Assembly: GCA_027924585.1 (NCBI GenBank)
Contig: BSBM01000964.1
Span: forward strand, 1,433,501 to 1,497,500
Direction: 5' to 3'
DNA: 64,000 nucleotides
Source of the DNA: Larix kaempferi
Taxonomy: Eukaryota > Streptophyta > Pinopsida > Pinales > Pinaceae
Shown here: positions 1-11,210 of the stretch, piece by piece
Layout: every line of letters starts with the position of its first letter
Position numbering within the stretch: position 1 is the first letter of the stretch
The notes under the pieces: generated by a model
Database searches by the model: none
What the model was told of the DNA's origin: nothing
The model's input: the letters and a program-made list of their open reading frames with translations, nothing else
Translations under genes and position numbers: made by a program

Positions 1-1990
1 TTCCATAGGCATAATTGCTTCAAAAGTCTACAATTGCAATTCCTCTTGTTCATTGTGATAACATGCCGACTTGCCAAAATTAATAAGCATTCATGTTGCT
101 AAGCTAAAATTCCCCAGTATCTCATTAACAGCTAGGTCCTCCTCTTCAGAATCTCCAAGGAAGAGCAGAGCATCATCCACAAAAAGATGTGTGTAACATT
201 AACATCTCCAAAAATTAATCCTGCAATTTTGTTACCACTTTTGGCCTCCAATAAAGACCTACTTAGACCATCCATAACCATCAAAAAATGATACGGTGAA
301 ACGGGACATCCCTGTTGTAAACCTATCGATGGAATAAAAAAGGAGGATGTTGCACCATTTATTAATAAAGCAAATTGACAGTAGTTATACAAGACCATAT
401 CCAATTTACAACTTGTAACGAGAAGCATGTCTGGATAAGAACCAACCTTAAGTACAACCAACATGTTCTGTCATAAGCTTTAGAGAAATCAATCTTAATA
501 ACCTTGGCAGGAATGTTTTTGCATTTTATAGTATGAAGACACTCCTGTGTTGTTCCTACAGCTTCATGTATATTCCTATTAGCTAAAAATCCAAATTGCT
601 CTGCTCTGGTAATATATAAATAACAAGAAAAGGCTTTAGTCTTTTTGCTATTATCTTTGAAATGATTTTGTAAAGAGCAATACAAAGTGAGATCGGACGA
701 AAATCCCCAAAGGACACATGATTATCCACTTTAGGAATTGAAACAATAAAAGTAGAGTTAAAATAAGATAGCATTCTACCCGTGGTTCTGTATATTCAAT
801 AACTCTTAGAAGATTTGTTCCCAAAAGATAATAAAAAAAAAAGATAGAAATAATTCTGAAGTCCACTAGACCCAGACTTCTATCTTTTTTGCCTTTCCCC
901 AAAATTGCTTCCAGATCCTCCAAGGAGACAAGCCCGCAAAAAGTTGTTCATTATCTTCATCCTTAATCCATTTAGGGAATTGCGTACAAGATTGTACTAT
1001 ATCAGGAAGATTGTTCCTTTCAGGCTCAGCATAAATACCCTAAAAATATTTAACTCCTTCTGCTGCAAAACTTTCAAACCCCCTCGCAATTTCCCCGTCT
1101 CCTTTGTTTAATTCCTAGATAGTTTTTGTTCTCTTCCTTTCATTGACAAATTTGTGAAAATATGCATTATTCTCATCTCCTAAATATAACTAGACAACTC
1201 TACTCTTCATTTTGATTTCGGATTCCTTTTCCTTTAAGATATCATTTCTTCTTAGTTCCAAATCGACTAGGTCCTGCAACTCCTTTCTATAAGAGTACCT
1301 GAGCAATCATTGTAGAAGGATTCTATCTGAGATTCAATTTGTTTTAATCTTATATCCCTGCTTTTCAATTGTTTTATGGACCAGTCTACATAAAGTTTCT
1401 TCAGATCATTTAGAGAGTTTGCAAACTGTCTACAACAAGGGACATTCGAAGAAGCATCATAACCTTTCCAATTAGCTCTAATCATTCCATTACCCAATGG
1501 GGAATAAAATTATAAGGAGATGTTGGTTTCTTCTCTCCTTTTCCCAAATGATAGAGGATAGGAAAATGATTTGAACCCCCTCTAGTTAGCCTCCAAGATC
1601 TGACTCTCTCTACTTTCCTTAGCAGCTCTCTTGTAAAAAGGAATATGTCGAGTCGTTTTGAAATGGATGCCTCTTCAGATCACTTATTGAACCAGGGAGG
1701 TTTATTATTTGTCGGTTCAATATCTATTAAGTCCATAGCCTCCATATGGTGCTGAAAAAATCCTGAAGAGGTTCTGGTCATGTTCTCAGCCCCCATTCCT
1801 CATCTCTATTCAAAGTAAAGTTAATATCTCCAGCAATTAAAAAGGGAATTTCCTAAAGAATTTTTTCCTTGAAGAAATTCCCCAAAATTTAACTTTCTTA
1901 TTATAAGGGGTGTAGACATTAAAAATTGTGAACTTTAGATCTAACTCCGTACTAGAAAAGGCTATAAATTTTTACATTTTGCAATGTTCA
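1..1990 (-). pseudogene. LINE (non-LTR retrotransposon) ORF2 relic, endonuclease to reverse transcriptase
   Basis: Read on the minus strand, the order is that of a plant L1-type ORF2. The end of an APE-like endonuclease lies at about 1985-1500, with the motif LIAGDINFTLNRDE near 1840-1795. A linker follows (about 1500-900, containing YFHKFVNERKR). Reverse transcriptase blocks come next: FRPISLC and KIISKIIAKRL near 700-640, then KIDFSKAYD near 500, then LQQGCPVSPYHF near 320-290. The usual catalytic FADD box appears as HIFLWMM near 195-175, so it is degraded. Several frameshifts and stops break the frame. The 5' part of the endonuclease is missing and the 3' end leaves the window at base 1. 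In an intact element this protein nicks target DNA and copies the RNA in place. Clearly a dead copy; only the exact ends are uncertain. Confidence 0.9.
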
Positions 1991-3763
1991 AACAATGTAC
2001 CAAATATTTTATATTAAATAAAATTAAAAAAAAAAAATTATTTGTATAGGGTTTGGTTCTATTTTTCTAACGATTTCCTCGTTTTTCCCTTCCCAGAATG
2101 AGGCAGTGGGAAAATGTCAACACAGAGTGTCTGACTTGCTAGTTAAATGCTTCACAAGAAAGTTTTAACACATGGACGGGATGATAACTGGTATGTATAC
2201 ACCCATCTTAAATATGCCTCAATTACAGGATGAGTGTTGAGTATGGACGAGATACAGCCTATGCCTTCTTTTATTTTTCGATCAATTGCAATTTATTGAA
2301 CGTCGTGTTTTCCAGAGGTCAGTACAAAAATTTCAATATGAGCTTCTACAGTTTAGTTGAAGGTGCGATGTTTTCCCAACGCTCTTAAATTAAGAGCTTT
2401 AAAAAAAGCAATTGCACATAGTCCAAATTGGTCAAACATGAAATAATCGCATTTGGTATCAAAATTGGATTTTGATCTTTTCGTAATTTTCGTAACAGGA
2501 GCTTTAGGATGCCATAAGATTTCGGGAGCTTTGGATTCCCACCACTTTTGGAGTTATAGAATAGATTTATGTTTCTTTTGAACTTGGTTTGTTAGTAAAC
2601 GTGCAATGTCTCTCTTCGAGAATTATTGAGGTAAGTCGAATAGGAATAGTATCAATGCCTTTGAAGGTCTATGCAGATAAATTATTGCAAACGAAATGCA
2701 CTTGAAGTAGATTATGCAGTTGTGTGCTTATCAAGATTTCATAATTCAATTGCACAACTAAATTTCTCATGTTGAGGAATTATAGAGAATCTATGCATAG
2801 AAATGTGAGGTAGCAACAAATTATCAATCTGCCATTTGGGTGAGGTGCTAACTTGAATCTAATTTTTTTTACATATGACCTCTATTTAGGAGAAACAATG
2901 GCTGTGTCTATTCTCATGGTCTAACCTAGTTGTTTTTGCAGTCCTGTGTAAACTCCAACATAATTGCCCAGATTGTGGTATGCTTGTAACATATGCCACA
3001 AAATTGTAGTCCGCTTGTATTAATTCATACAGGTTCGCTCCAGTGTATGTTGTTACTTTTGTTTGTCCTGCAATTTCCCTAAGAATTGTTTCGTAACAGT
3101 TTAGCCTTTAAATGTCAAGCGTTTTGATAATATTTCACAAAGCTTTTCAATTACCGTGTAATATTGCTAAGAAATTCAAATCCGCTAGCAATAAGATTGC
3201 ATATTTATTGAATGCACCAAATAAATTATTTATTGAAAATCTTTAAAGGATTCTTGAATGGATCCTTGGGATACATTTGCTGAATGCATAGTCATTTTGT
3301 CCATTGGTTTAGAATCTGTGTGCCGAAATATATGAAGGCAACCTTCCAAGTTGGTCGGCCGGATCTATTGATGTATAAAACATTGCACACATTTGCAGTT
3401 TTAGGTTTGTGAATAACCTAAACAGTAATTAAATCACCTCTATGAATGATCTATAAGAAACATGGAAGGCGCTAAGACTACATAATCTGTCAACCCAGTC
3501 TTTACAAAAGAACGCCGACTATCTAGGCTTATTTATTTTACCCTTTGAAGTTTAGAAGATCGAAACTGTACACGCTTTGTCTAGGTTGCATATTAATTGA
3601 GAAATGATTGCGTTCCAATAACTTTAGTAGAAAGGGGTTCATGGTGGGTCTACTAGGAAGGATGAGTGTTGAGCCTTAACGAGCCACTAAGAGATCAGAA
3701 CTATCTCACTTGCCGAGGGAAGGGCATATACTAGGCAGGATGAGTGTTGAGCCTTATTGAATC
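1991..3763. other. intergenic stretch, no gene recognised
   Basis: AT-rich sequence with no coding frame that resembles a known protein. A run of A near 2027-2037 sits just outside the LINE relic. The phrase aggatgagtgttga occurs near 2230, 3660 and 3740, so fragments of a common repeat are present. Confidence 0.5.
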
Positions 3764-3839
3764 TTTGCTAAGGAGTATATTGGTAATTCATTATATTGTA
3801 TTTTGCTAAGGAGTATATTGGTAATTCATTATATTGTAT
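3764..3839. repeat. 38-bp tandem duplication
   Basis: Two back-to-back near-identical 38-base copies starting at 3764 and 3802 (each begins tttgctaaggagtatattgg). They sit directly before the RNase H relic. Confidence 0.9.
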
Positions 3840-4245
3840 TTGTGATGGGATTAAAAAAAGAATATTTGATCTTTCATTACACTATGAGAACTATACTTTT
3901 AAATTAAGAATATTATTTTACTTTCCAGCTGAAATTTGGCAAAGGTACAAACATGAAGGCAGAGCTTCTAGCACTTTGGTGCTCAATGAGGTTGGCAAAT
4001 CTTTTTGGGTTTCCAAGACTCAAAATCTATGGTGACTCCTGAGTAACTATAAAATGGGCAAAGGGAGAATATAAATTGAACATATCTGCCTTGACACATT
4101 GGTGCAATAGGATTAGAAAGAGATTGAACATTTCATAGATATAATCCTTGAGCATATATACAGAGAACACAACCAACTGGCTGATAAGATGTCCAAAGTG
4201 GCACTTGAAGGTGAAGATGGATATCTTTACTGGTAAGAATATTTT
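3840..4245 (+). pseudogene. RNase H-like (RVT_3 type) domain relic
   Basis: From about 3900 the plus strand reads as a plant non-LTR-type RNase H domain. The block KAELLALWCSMRLANL holds the conserved acidic residue. It is followed by the strand FPRLKIYGDS with the aspartate, then an in-frame stop, then VTIKWAKGEYKLNISALTHW. After two more stops and a frame change, HIYREHNQLADKMSKVALE supplies the C-terminal His/Asn/Ala-Asp signature. The domain cuts RNA in RNA-DNA hybrids and ends the ORF2 of many plant LINEs, but no reverse transcriptase precedes it here. Stops and a frameshift make it a pseudogene. An old stand-alone RNase H-like host gene is possible but less likely. Confidence 0.75.
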
Positions 4246-4259
4246 GAGGAAAAGATCCA

Positions 4260-5430
4260 AGATAATGGATCTTTATATTTCCTTGATTAGATAGTACTAA
4301 TTAGGTACTTATATAGCATCTGAACAGGATGATAGCTTCTTTTTTGGGAAAAATGTTGGGTATGTTTACAATATACATCACTGATTTTTGATGGGACAGA
4401 CTTGAAGAGAAACAGGATCAACATCTTTATTTGATCGATCTATCATTTTACTGTTTTAATTCATTTTGAATATAAATAGTATGTTTTTTTTCGCTGGAAA
4501 AAAAATCTAGTTATTGTGTTTAATTAAAAACATGTCATGGTTTTATTAATTTGGTCTTTGCTAATGAGTATATTAAGTCATTTATGGGTCACATGTAATT
4601 ATTGCGTTTAATTAAAATTTTGTCATAATTTTATTCATTTTGTCTTTGCTCATGTTAAATACTAATATTTAATATAAAAAAATTGTCTTTATATATTAAA
4701 AAATATTAATGTATAACAATTTTATTAAATAAATTTAATAAAAAATACTTTTACTATGTCAAAATATAAGAAAATGAAACCTCAAATATAGCAATGGACA
4801 AGTAAAAAGTTCCAATAAATCTTACATATAGTAATGAGATAGGATACTAAAGAAACAATTATTGATCTATGCAATAAAACGAGAATCTCTAAGCAAGTCA
4901 CATTACTTGCTTACTTAATAATAAAAAACAATTAGCTAAACTAGGTATGGGTCTATACCAATGACATGATAAACTTTAAGCAAGTTAGCTTGCTTGCTTA
5001 ATAGTTGAAAACACCTAACTTACTTTGTTTTTTGTCATGTTTTTTTACCAGGTTTTTTTTCCTATAGCTTTAGTGCTACAACAATAAGCTAGTGCTACAA
5101 TAATAATTGTTAACAAAGTCATGAACACTACCACCTCGTGGCTCTTGTTAAATATTTAAACAGTTTCAATTTTTAAAAGATAAAATGTATCATATTGAGA
5201 GACAAACATGGATGTGATTTGCATAAAAACCCTTTTTCTCTCCATTGCATTGCTGAATTTTACTATCTACTCAATTATTAAAGCAACAATATTAAAAAAA
5301 GTCTAAATTTGCATGTGCCTAACTTTTTAAATTTTACAACTTAATATCTACCATAATTAACATGATGATTAAATAAAATTTATGGCCAAAGGATTTTGTC
5401 CTTTACAAAGTGCATAGTTCATAGTTCCAT
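4260..5430. other. AT-rich intergenic stretch
   Basis: Very AT-rich with runs of TA and A, and no frame that resembles a protein. The phrase gctagtgctacaa occurs twice near 5080-5100. Nothing else recognised. Confidence 0.5.
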
Positions 5431-5806
5431 GTTTTTCATGATTATGAACTTTATCAACATTGTCTTGGTGAGAGAAAGAGAGAACACCACCTAACAATGA
5501 GGAATTTTAATGATTTAGCAATGGAGAAAATGTTTATATCTTGGTTCGTTGGATCCAACCGCTATGAGGGCCCCGCGACGTCGATGAAGGGAGGGCCCTT
5601 ACAAACATCTAAATCAATGGCACACATCAACACTCGGCGAAGGTAGAAGTGCCTCTCCGCCGTCCATTCCTCCACCCATCCAATGACTATGGTGCGATTG
5701 GCAAGGGGTCTATTATAATAAAGTTTTGGTCGGCGATGGAGATTGGGTCAAGTCATAGGATTCAAGTGGAGGATATGTACTTAGTCCACCATGACTTAGA
5801 CAAGAG
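5430..5806 (+). repeat. dispersed repeat, left part (split by hAT element)
   Basis: This stretch matches 29960-30380 in the same orientation. The clearest block is 5717-5795 (taataaagttttggt, ttgggtcaagtcata, aggatatgtactt, caccatgac) against 30288-30366. The match stops where the hAT element begins and resumes after it at 9103. It is a non-coding repeat of unknown class, older than the hAT insertion. Confidence 0.75.
5799..5806. repeat. hAT target-site duplication, left copy (gacaagag)
   Basis: The 8 bases gacaagag at 5799-5806 recur exactly at 9095-9102, directly outside the inverted termini. Eight bases is the hAT superfamily hallmark. Confidence 0.85.
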
Positions 5807-7870
5807 CAGGGATCAAATTTGAAGGGCGGGGTCCCATTTCACTTTGAAGGGCTATGAGATATTGAACCCTTCAATGCTGCCATGTAAAAATAAGTCATTC
5901 TTTTCATTTGAAAATGTACTAGTACATCAAAATTTCAATGTTTACTTACATAGTAAAGTTGAGAGGCTTTATTTTGCAGTGGATATAGCAGCACTAATCT
6001 AGCGGTTGGGCCTCTAGGCCACTATGCCACCTTTTCCATCTTAGCAGTTTCCCAAATTGATCTTGCCTCTTAAAATTTTAACGAGTATAATAATACAGTT
6101 AACTTGCTAACCCCATTCCATTCCAACTTTCATCCTTACATCCAAAATTAATACTATTTTACTCTTTCATGATATACTTGAACATGAGGAATTTATTAGT
6201 GAAACATAACTTAGGAGACACATAGAAAATCCACTTTCCAATGTTCAGTGTGAATTGCCATAACTAAATTCATAGATCTTTTTTCTGCATCAGCTACAGT
6301 TAGCTTGCTATCCCAATTCCAATCCAACTTTTAACCAGTATAATAATATTTAATACCTCTTAAAATGGGTTCCTAGGCTGCTTCAAACACTACAAACTCG
6401 ATGAAGAATTGGGTTATTCAACTCTTCTAAAAGCAACATGATACTTATTCTTGGAAAAGTTCAATCTTTATGAATCAGTACTTTCTTCAAACTAATATAA
6501 ATTCTAGCCTACTTAACAATGGAAAAAATGATAATGTAAGAAAAAAAGGAAGAAATTGTTTTATAAGCCAAAAACATTGGACGTTGAGTTTGGTCTCTAT
6601 CTGTTACTAAATTAGTGAACAATAGAGATGTATGCAGAAAGGCCGTAAAAAAGGTGAAGGGAAAGAATCTGAATGGTAACTTTTTTTACTTTGTTGAATT
6701 GAGGACCATAATTCACTTTCATGCACCTCTATCAAACTACTTTGTTTCCATTATAATCCTCCTTCACGCAAGTATATTAGAGAGAACAGTTCAACAAAGA
6801 AGTTGGATTGGATTGAAAACTAATAACAAGTTTCTTTGTCACTCTAATTGTGTACCCTACGGTAGAATTGAATGCCAATGACAACAATACATGTTTTAAT
6901 TTTTCATTCAACACTATGAATGCCACACGTACTTGGGATAGAATAAGTTTAAGCACTCCTTACATGTTACATGCTATGTTATGGTTTGAGCAAAGAGAAC
7001 TATCCAACTCCAGGAAAATTTTGTTCTGAATAGTTGATTAAGGACCCTGGATGCTTCTTCTCTATAGCCCTCCCCTTAAATCTCGTTATACATACTAAAT
7101 CTATGGTATGATGGAGTAGAGGATGGGTTGTAACTTGTGAAGCATAAGTAAAACGTAGGTAGATCAAGTAGAGAGGAGATGCATAGATGGTTGAAGTTCT
7201 TGTTTTATTCCGGACCAGCCAATAAGGGTAACCAAATCAAAAGGTAAAGTAGCACTGTCGTTCTAAAAATCAAGATTACAAAAAGATTTTTGTCCCAGTT
7301 CGTATAGTCAAACGTGGATTGTAAGTGTAGTAGCATCGATGGTCTTCATATTAATAAATACCAAGAATATTAAACCATTTACTAGAGGAAGGTGTTGATT
7401 CAACGACTGAGCAATTGGGGAAAATAGCTCATGTAATACAGTTTTAGATACAAAGTATGGATTATTGATCTAACTCATTAACTAGATGCATGGAGGTTGG
7501 CAGAGTGGGAACTTCCCCAAATCCCCAAGCTTTTTGGTAAAGCTGGGGGTGCACTGTGCACACTTGTTTACCATAGGGATGCAACAGTGACCAGTGGAAG
7601 TTGAACGGGGAAGAACTCGGTTTCAAAGTGAAAACAATGGTCTTCCTTGTCCCCTCCATTTCAGGAAAGTTAAAGGGCAGCTAAATTCTCAGGAGCTTCA
7701 ATCGAGCGACAATGGAAAATAGGGCAAGGAAAGGAGCACGTGGAATCATATGCATATACACAGGACATATGAAGAAAGAATCAATTGTTGTTGTTGCTAC
7801 AGTTGTGAATTGATAAATGTTGTTCTAAACAGCCTTTGACGGATATTTGTGACAAACCCACTCTCAAGTC

Positions 7871-7900
7871 CAGGCTTTAAATTTGAAGCCTTCAAGGCCC
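7871..7900 (+). repeat. internal hAT terminus-like sequence
   Basis: Positions 7871-7900 begin CAGGCTTTAAATTTGAAGCC and match the reverse complement of the element's right end (9094 inward) at about 27 of 30 positions. This is better than the left end at 5807. The 8 bases before it (ctcaagtc) do not match the 9095-9102 duplication, so it is not the partner end of a simple 1.2-kb insertion. Confidence 0.7.
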
Positions 7901-8292
7901 TTTTGAAGTAACAAAATTTCAGTCAAATAATAATATTGTGTTTGAACTTTGAAGTTACAGAATTTTAATCAAATAACAATTTTTTTAAATAATTGATGGG
8001 ATCGTGAATGGATAAAATGATGTACATACCTGTAAATTCATAGGATGTCGGCAATCTAGTCAGCCTTGAAGTTGAGCTCCTCAAAGAAAATGAATTTCTT
8101 TATATATGTTTATGGTAGGATGGCATTGGCAGCTTCGCTCCGCAAACTCTCCTGGAGGACTGGAGGAGATAGGGTAGGTGGAACTTGGAAGTAGCTCGAC
8201 CACAGTGGAGTAGGGGTATAAGAAAAAACTTGTTTGTATTCCTGTAATATTATATATTGATGGTCGGAGCCATGGAAGCATGGAATTCGAGC

Positions 8293-8455
8293 ATTGACTT
8301 GATACAACAAAGAAAACACAAGGTGGGACTCGGGAGCCGCAAGATTGACTTGATACAACAAAGAAAGCACAGGGTGTGAGGATGGGAGCCGTAGATGGTA
8401 GGATTAACTTGATACAACAAATCAAACATAGGGTTGTGGGTAGGGGCCATGGGCA
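8293..8455. repeat. imperfect tandem repeats of 51-59 bp inside the hAT element
   Basis: Three units start at 8293, 8344 and 8403 with attgacttgatacaacaaa (or attaacttg in the third). They diverge downstream around a shared ggagcc/gggcc patch. The overlapping open frames on both strands result from the repeats, not from a gene. Confidence 0.8.
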
Positions 8456-9094
8456 GGAGCAGCAGCCTGCAACATTACAAGAAGTTTCTGGATTATGGAT
8501 TTTGTCTGAAATACCAAATTTGGGGCACATTAACATAATATATTATACATTGAATACTCAATTAACTCACTGAGTCAGAATCAACGAATTGGTATGTGAT
8601 AACTGCTAACTTGGTAACTTGGTAATCCCATAGCCAACAACACATATGATCCACCAACTAGGTTTAATAAATTTGTTGCTTCCATTAAATGTGTTAAACA
8701 TGTAAGCGCTCACTGCAAACACGAGAACTTAGAAGCGTTCAAGCCATGGGCTGCTCAGTGTAATCCCCTCCACATAAGTTGGTCAATAATATTATTAGAG
8801 GCCCAATGGTCCATGATCCATGGATGATCGAACACGTGGATATTGGAGAGTAACCGAGTCCCACTCCCAAGTCACCTAGATAGTAACCACATTCCCAATT
8901 TCTCACTGAAAACTGTCGATGGGTGAAATTTGAAGCTACCCTTCTATTGCAATTTTAAACAGTAGTGGTTAATTTAATTATTGAAGGGCTTACCATGAAG
9001 TTGAATTTTTTTTGCATGGTAAAATTTGAAGTGGCCTTCTATGACATGTAAAATGGCCTCTGAAGGGCCCTGAAGGCTTCAAATTTGAAGCCTG

Positions 9095-9102
9095 GACAAG
9101 AG
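9095..9102. repeat. hAT target-site duplication, right copy (gacaagag)
   Basis: Exact copy of 5799-5806, directly after the right terminus. Confidence 0.85.
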
Positions 9103-9300
9103 TTAGTCATGTGTCATATCATGTGACTTTGGACATTGGATAATGTGGGTGAAGATTATATGGGGTTTAAAGTACATTAAGTTGTGTATCATACAACAAA
9201 GCAATCATTCAAAATAAAATTAATGAATGTGTTTTTAGCAAATCTTTTTTTTAAGAGTAGAGACATAATAATAAGTCATTTTTGAGTGGGTTTAACATAT
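9103..9300 (+). repeat. dispersed repeat, right part
   Basis: Resumes the match to the 30-kb copy after the hAT insertion. Shared blocks include ggggtttaaagtac (9160s and 30418) and gatacaacaaa-like sequence (9190s and 30448). Confidence 0.7.
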
Positions 9301-9329
9301 AAGAATATGTGTTTTATTTTAAGAAGAAG

Positions 9330-9450
9330 TTTTAGGGTCAAATTCACAGGAGTAAGGTATATATATCTTCATAAACTTTCACAATTAAATTGTTGTGCAA
9401 AGAAGTTCCTTTATCCCATAAATAAGTAAGTCTATATACCAATTTGATAT
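9330..9450 (+). repeat. dispersed short repeat, also at 56.07-56.18 kb
   Basis: Diverged match to 56070-56180. Both hold a gta(a/g)ggtat block, then cttc(a/g)ta(a/g)actt, then a(a/g)at(c/t)gtt(a/g)tgca, then a tcctttt/tccctt block before acaaa/ataaa. The 56-kb copy has gttcaaatcc, which resembles a Pol III B box, so a SINE-like origin is possible. Confidence 0.45.
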
Positions 9451-10612
9451 TTGGCTTGACCATAATCTTAAAATATTATTATTATTATACCTACATCTAT
9501 TATTATGTCCCCGACATATAGTTTTCGGTCGGGGATATTAGTTCAGCTGTGATTGCCAATTTTTCAAGCCTGACTATTCTCTAAACATATGAACAGTAAT
9601 TCTATTTTTAAAAATAATTTTGAAAATAACAATTATTTGAAGTGTGATTGGTTGTTTGAGGTTGACGCTTGCCTCGTTATGTGTTTCCCACCACACAGCA
9701 ATGGGTAGATGTTAGCGTGTTTTAGTGGCTTCTCGGGTGCATGCAAAGTTTGCAGAGGAATGTTTATGGATTTACCTTGTCAATGGCATAGTTGCGATCG
9801 AGGTGCAGGATTTACCTTTTCGATGGAGTAGTTGGCATGTTGTTTTCAATGGATGCAGTTCCCGATGGAGTAACTGCAATCTAGTCAACATATGTTATTT
9901 GACATCTGCATGTCTTGCAGCTGCAACATCAACTTGTAGTTGTATCGACATGACTTCTTCATTTTGTTCATTCTGGAGTAACGCAAAGCATTTACAATTG
10001 CATTGCATTCCATTGCTTCTGTGAAGAGAACTCACTGTTGATTGCTATTATTAGTCTTGGTGTGTTTTGTGGGATTCCTGGAGGCAAAGAGAAAGTTTCC
10101 CTGCCCATTTTTATTATTAGCTATGCCCAAACAAAGTAAATACTACAATCTGCAAAACAATTTAACAAGCAAAATTAGTGGTGTTCACCATATATTATTT
10201 GTTGGTATAACTCACTGGCTATTAGAGATTCTATCCCGGACGATGCTAATGGAAAAGGAATGTCCATTCAAGGCGTTGTTGGCGTTGTTGAATCCCAGTC
10301 AATACTAATGGAGGTGCAAAGGCTTATTTATTCCAAAATTATATACTGCTTCAATATTTAGATATTGTTTTATTTTGAAAGGGAAAAATTGTTTTATTTT
10401 AAAAGAACAATTTTGTGAGGAAATTCAACTATGCTTTTTCAAATTATGCTTTATGGTATTTTTGATAAATTGGTTGGCGACAACTTAAATACTGACTTAT
10501 TCTTTAGATATTGATTTAAATATATCTAAATTTTGTGTGTATTGGTTACATGAGTCTGAATTGGAAAAGGATAAATACGAGATGAGGTCATGCATGTAAT
10601 GCTATTGTGCAG
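9451..10612. other. intergenic stretch upstream of reductase exons
   Basis: No earlier reductase exon (for example the glycine-rich NADP loop) could be found here on either strand. A short perfect inverted repeat lies at 9508-9535. The open frames at 9725-10024 and 10042-10308 do not resemble a known protein. Confidence 0.5.
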
Positions 10613-11083
10613 GTACTTCCCCAGAGTTATAGATATCTACTTTGACAATGTGGGTGGACGCATGTTGGAAGTTGTTCTAAATCAGATCAATATGAAAGCT
10701 TGGATTCATGTATGTGGAATGATTTCTCAGTATAATCAGGTGGTTATCTGAATGCATTGTGTGTATGCAATATGTAAGGTCACTACTATTTATTGATGTA
10801 TATTAGATATATATATGTGCAGGAGTGGAAGCAATGTTTCAGAGTGATAAATTTTCTCAACTTGGAGGGGAAATGTGCAAAGATGGAAGGCTTCCCATAT
10901 GGAAATTACCTTAATTGCATGGGGGAGTTCTTAGATGAGATGATAGGGTACATCAAGGAAGGAAAAATCAAATACAAGGAAGATGTTAAGGAGGGTTTGG
11001 AGAGCTTCTTGGAAGCTTTCAATTCCATGTTTACAAGAGATAATATTGGTAAACCTGTAATTCATCTCATGCGGCCACAATAA
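10613..11083 (+). pseudogene. NADP-dependent alkenal (double-bond) reductase, last two exons only
   Basis: Exon 10613-10739 encodes YFPRVIDIYFDNVGGRMLE followed by VCGMISQYNQ, the hallmark block of plant 2-alkenal/phenylpropenal double-bond reductases (MDR superfamily). An 83-base intron runs from GT at 10740 to AG at 10822. The next exon encodes KMEGFPYGNYL, then YIKEGKIKYKEDVKEGLESF, then NIGKPVIHL and a stop at 11081. This is the family's C-terminus, where the usual text is like GKITYVEDIAEGLE. The two exons join in phase with no internal stop. These enzymes reduce the double bond of reactive alkenals or phenylpropenals with NADPH in the cytosol. About two thirds of the protein, including the nucleotide-binding loop, is absent upstream, so it is called a gene fragment. 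Several family-conserved residues are changed. It could be the 3' end of a gene with very long introns, but the repeats upstream argue against this. Confidence 0.8.
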
Positions 11084-11087
11084 ATTC

Positions 11088-11210
11088 TAAAAATCAAATA
11101 CAAGGACATGTTAAGGAGGGGTTGGAGAGCTTCGTAGAAGCTTTCAATTCCATGTTTATGGAGAGAATATTGGTAAACCAACCCTTCATTCATCTCAGTC
11201 CACCAAAATA
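11088..11210 (+). pseudogene. tandem partial copy of the reductase last exon
   Basis: Positions 11088-11210 repeat 10964-11083, beginning aaaatcaaatacaaggacat. They share gttaaggaggg, ggagagcttc, gaagctttcaattccatgtt and aatattggtaaacc. Small indels put the copy out of frame. It lies directly after the stop of the main copy. Confidence 0.9.

Larger units (their letters stand above)
5807..9094. mobile_element. hAT-like DNA transposon, non-autonomous, about 3.3 kb
   Basis: The ends are inverted repeats. 5807-5824 reads CAGGGATCAAATTTGAAG, and the reverse complement of 9077-9094 reads CAGGCTTCAAATTTGAAG (16 of 18 match). Termini beginning CAGG and an exact 8-bp flanking duplication are typical of hAT elements. 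No hAT transposase or dimerisation motif is seen on either strand, so movement would need an enzyme supplied elsewhere. A third terminus-like sequence starts at 7871, which suggests a nested or rearranged relative. The interior also holds short tandem repeats (8293-8455). The paralogous repeat near 30380 serves as an empty site. Confident on the termini and target duplication; less so on whether it is one element or two. Confidence 0.82.
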
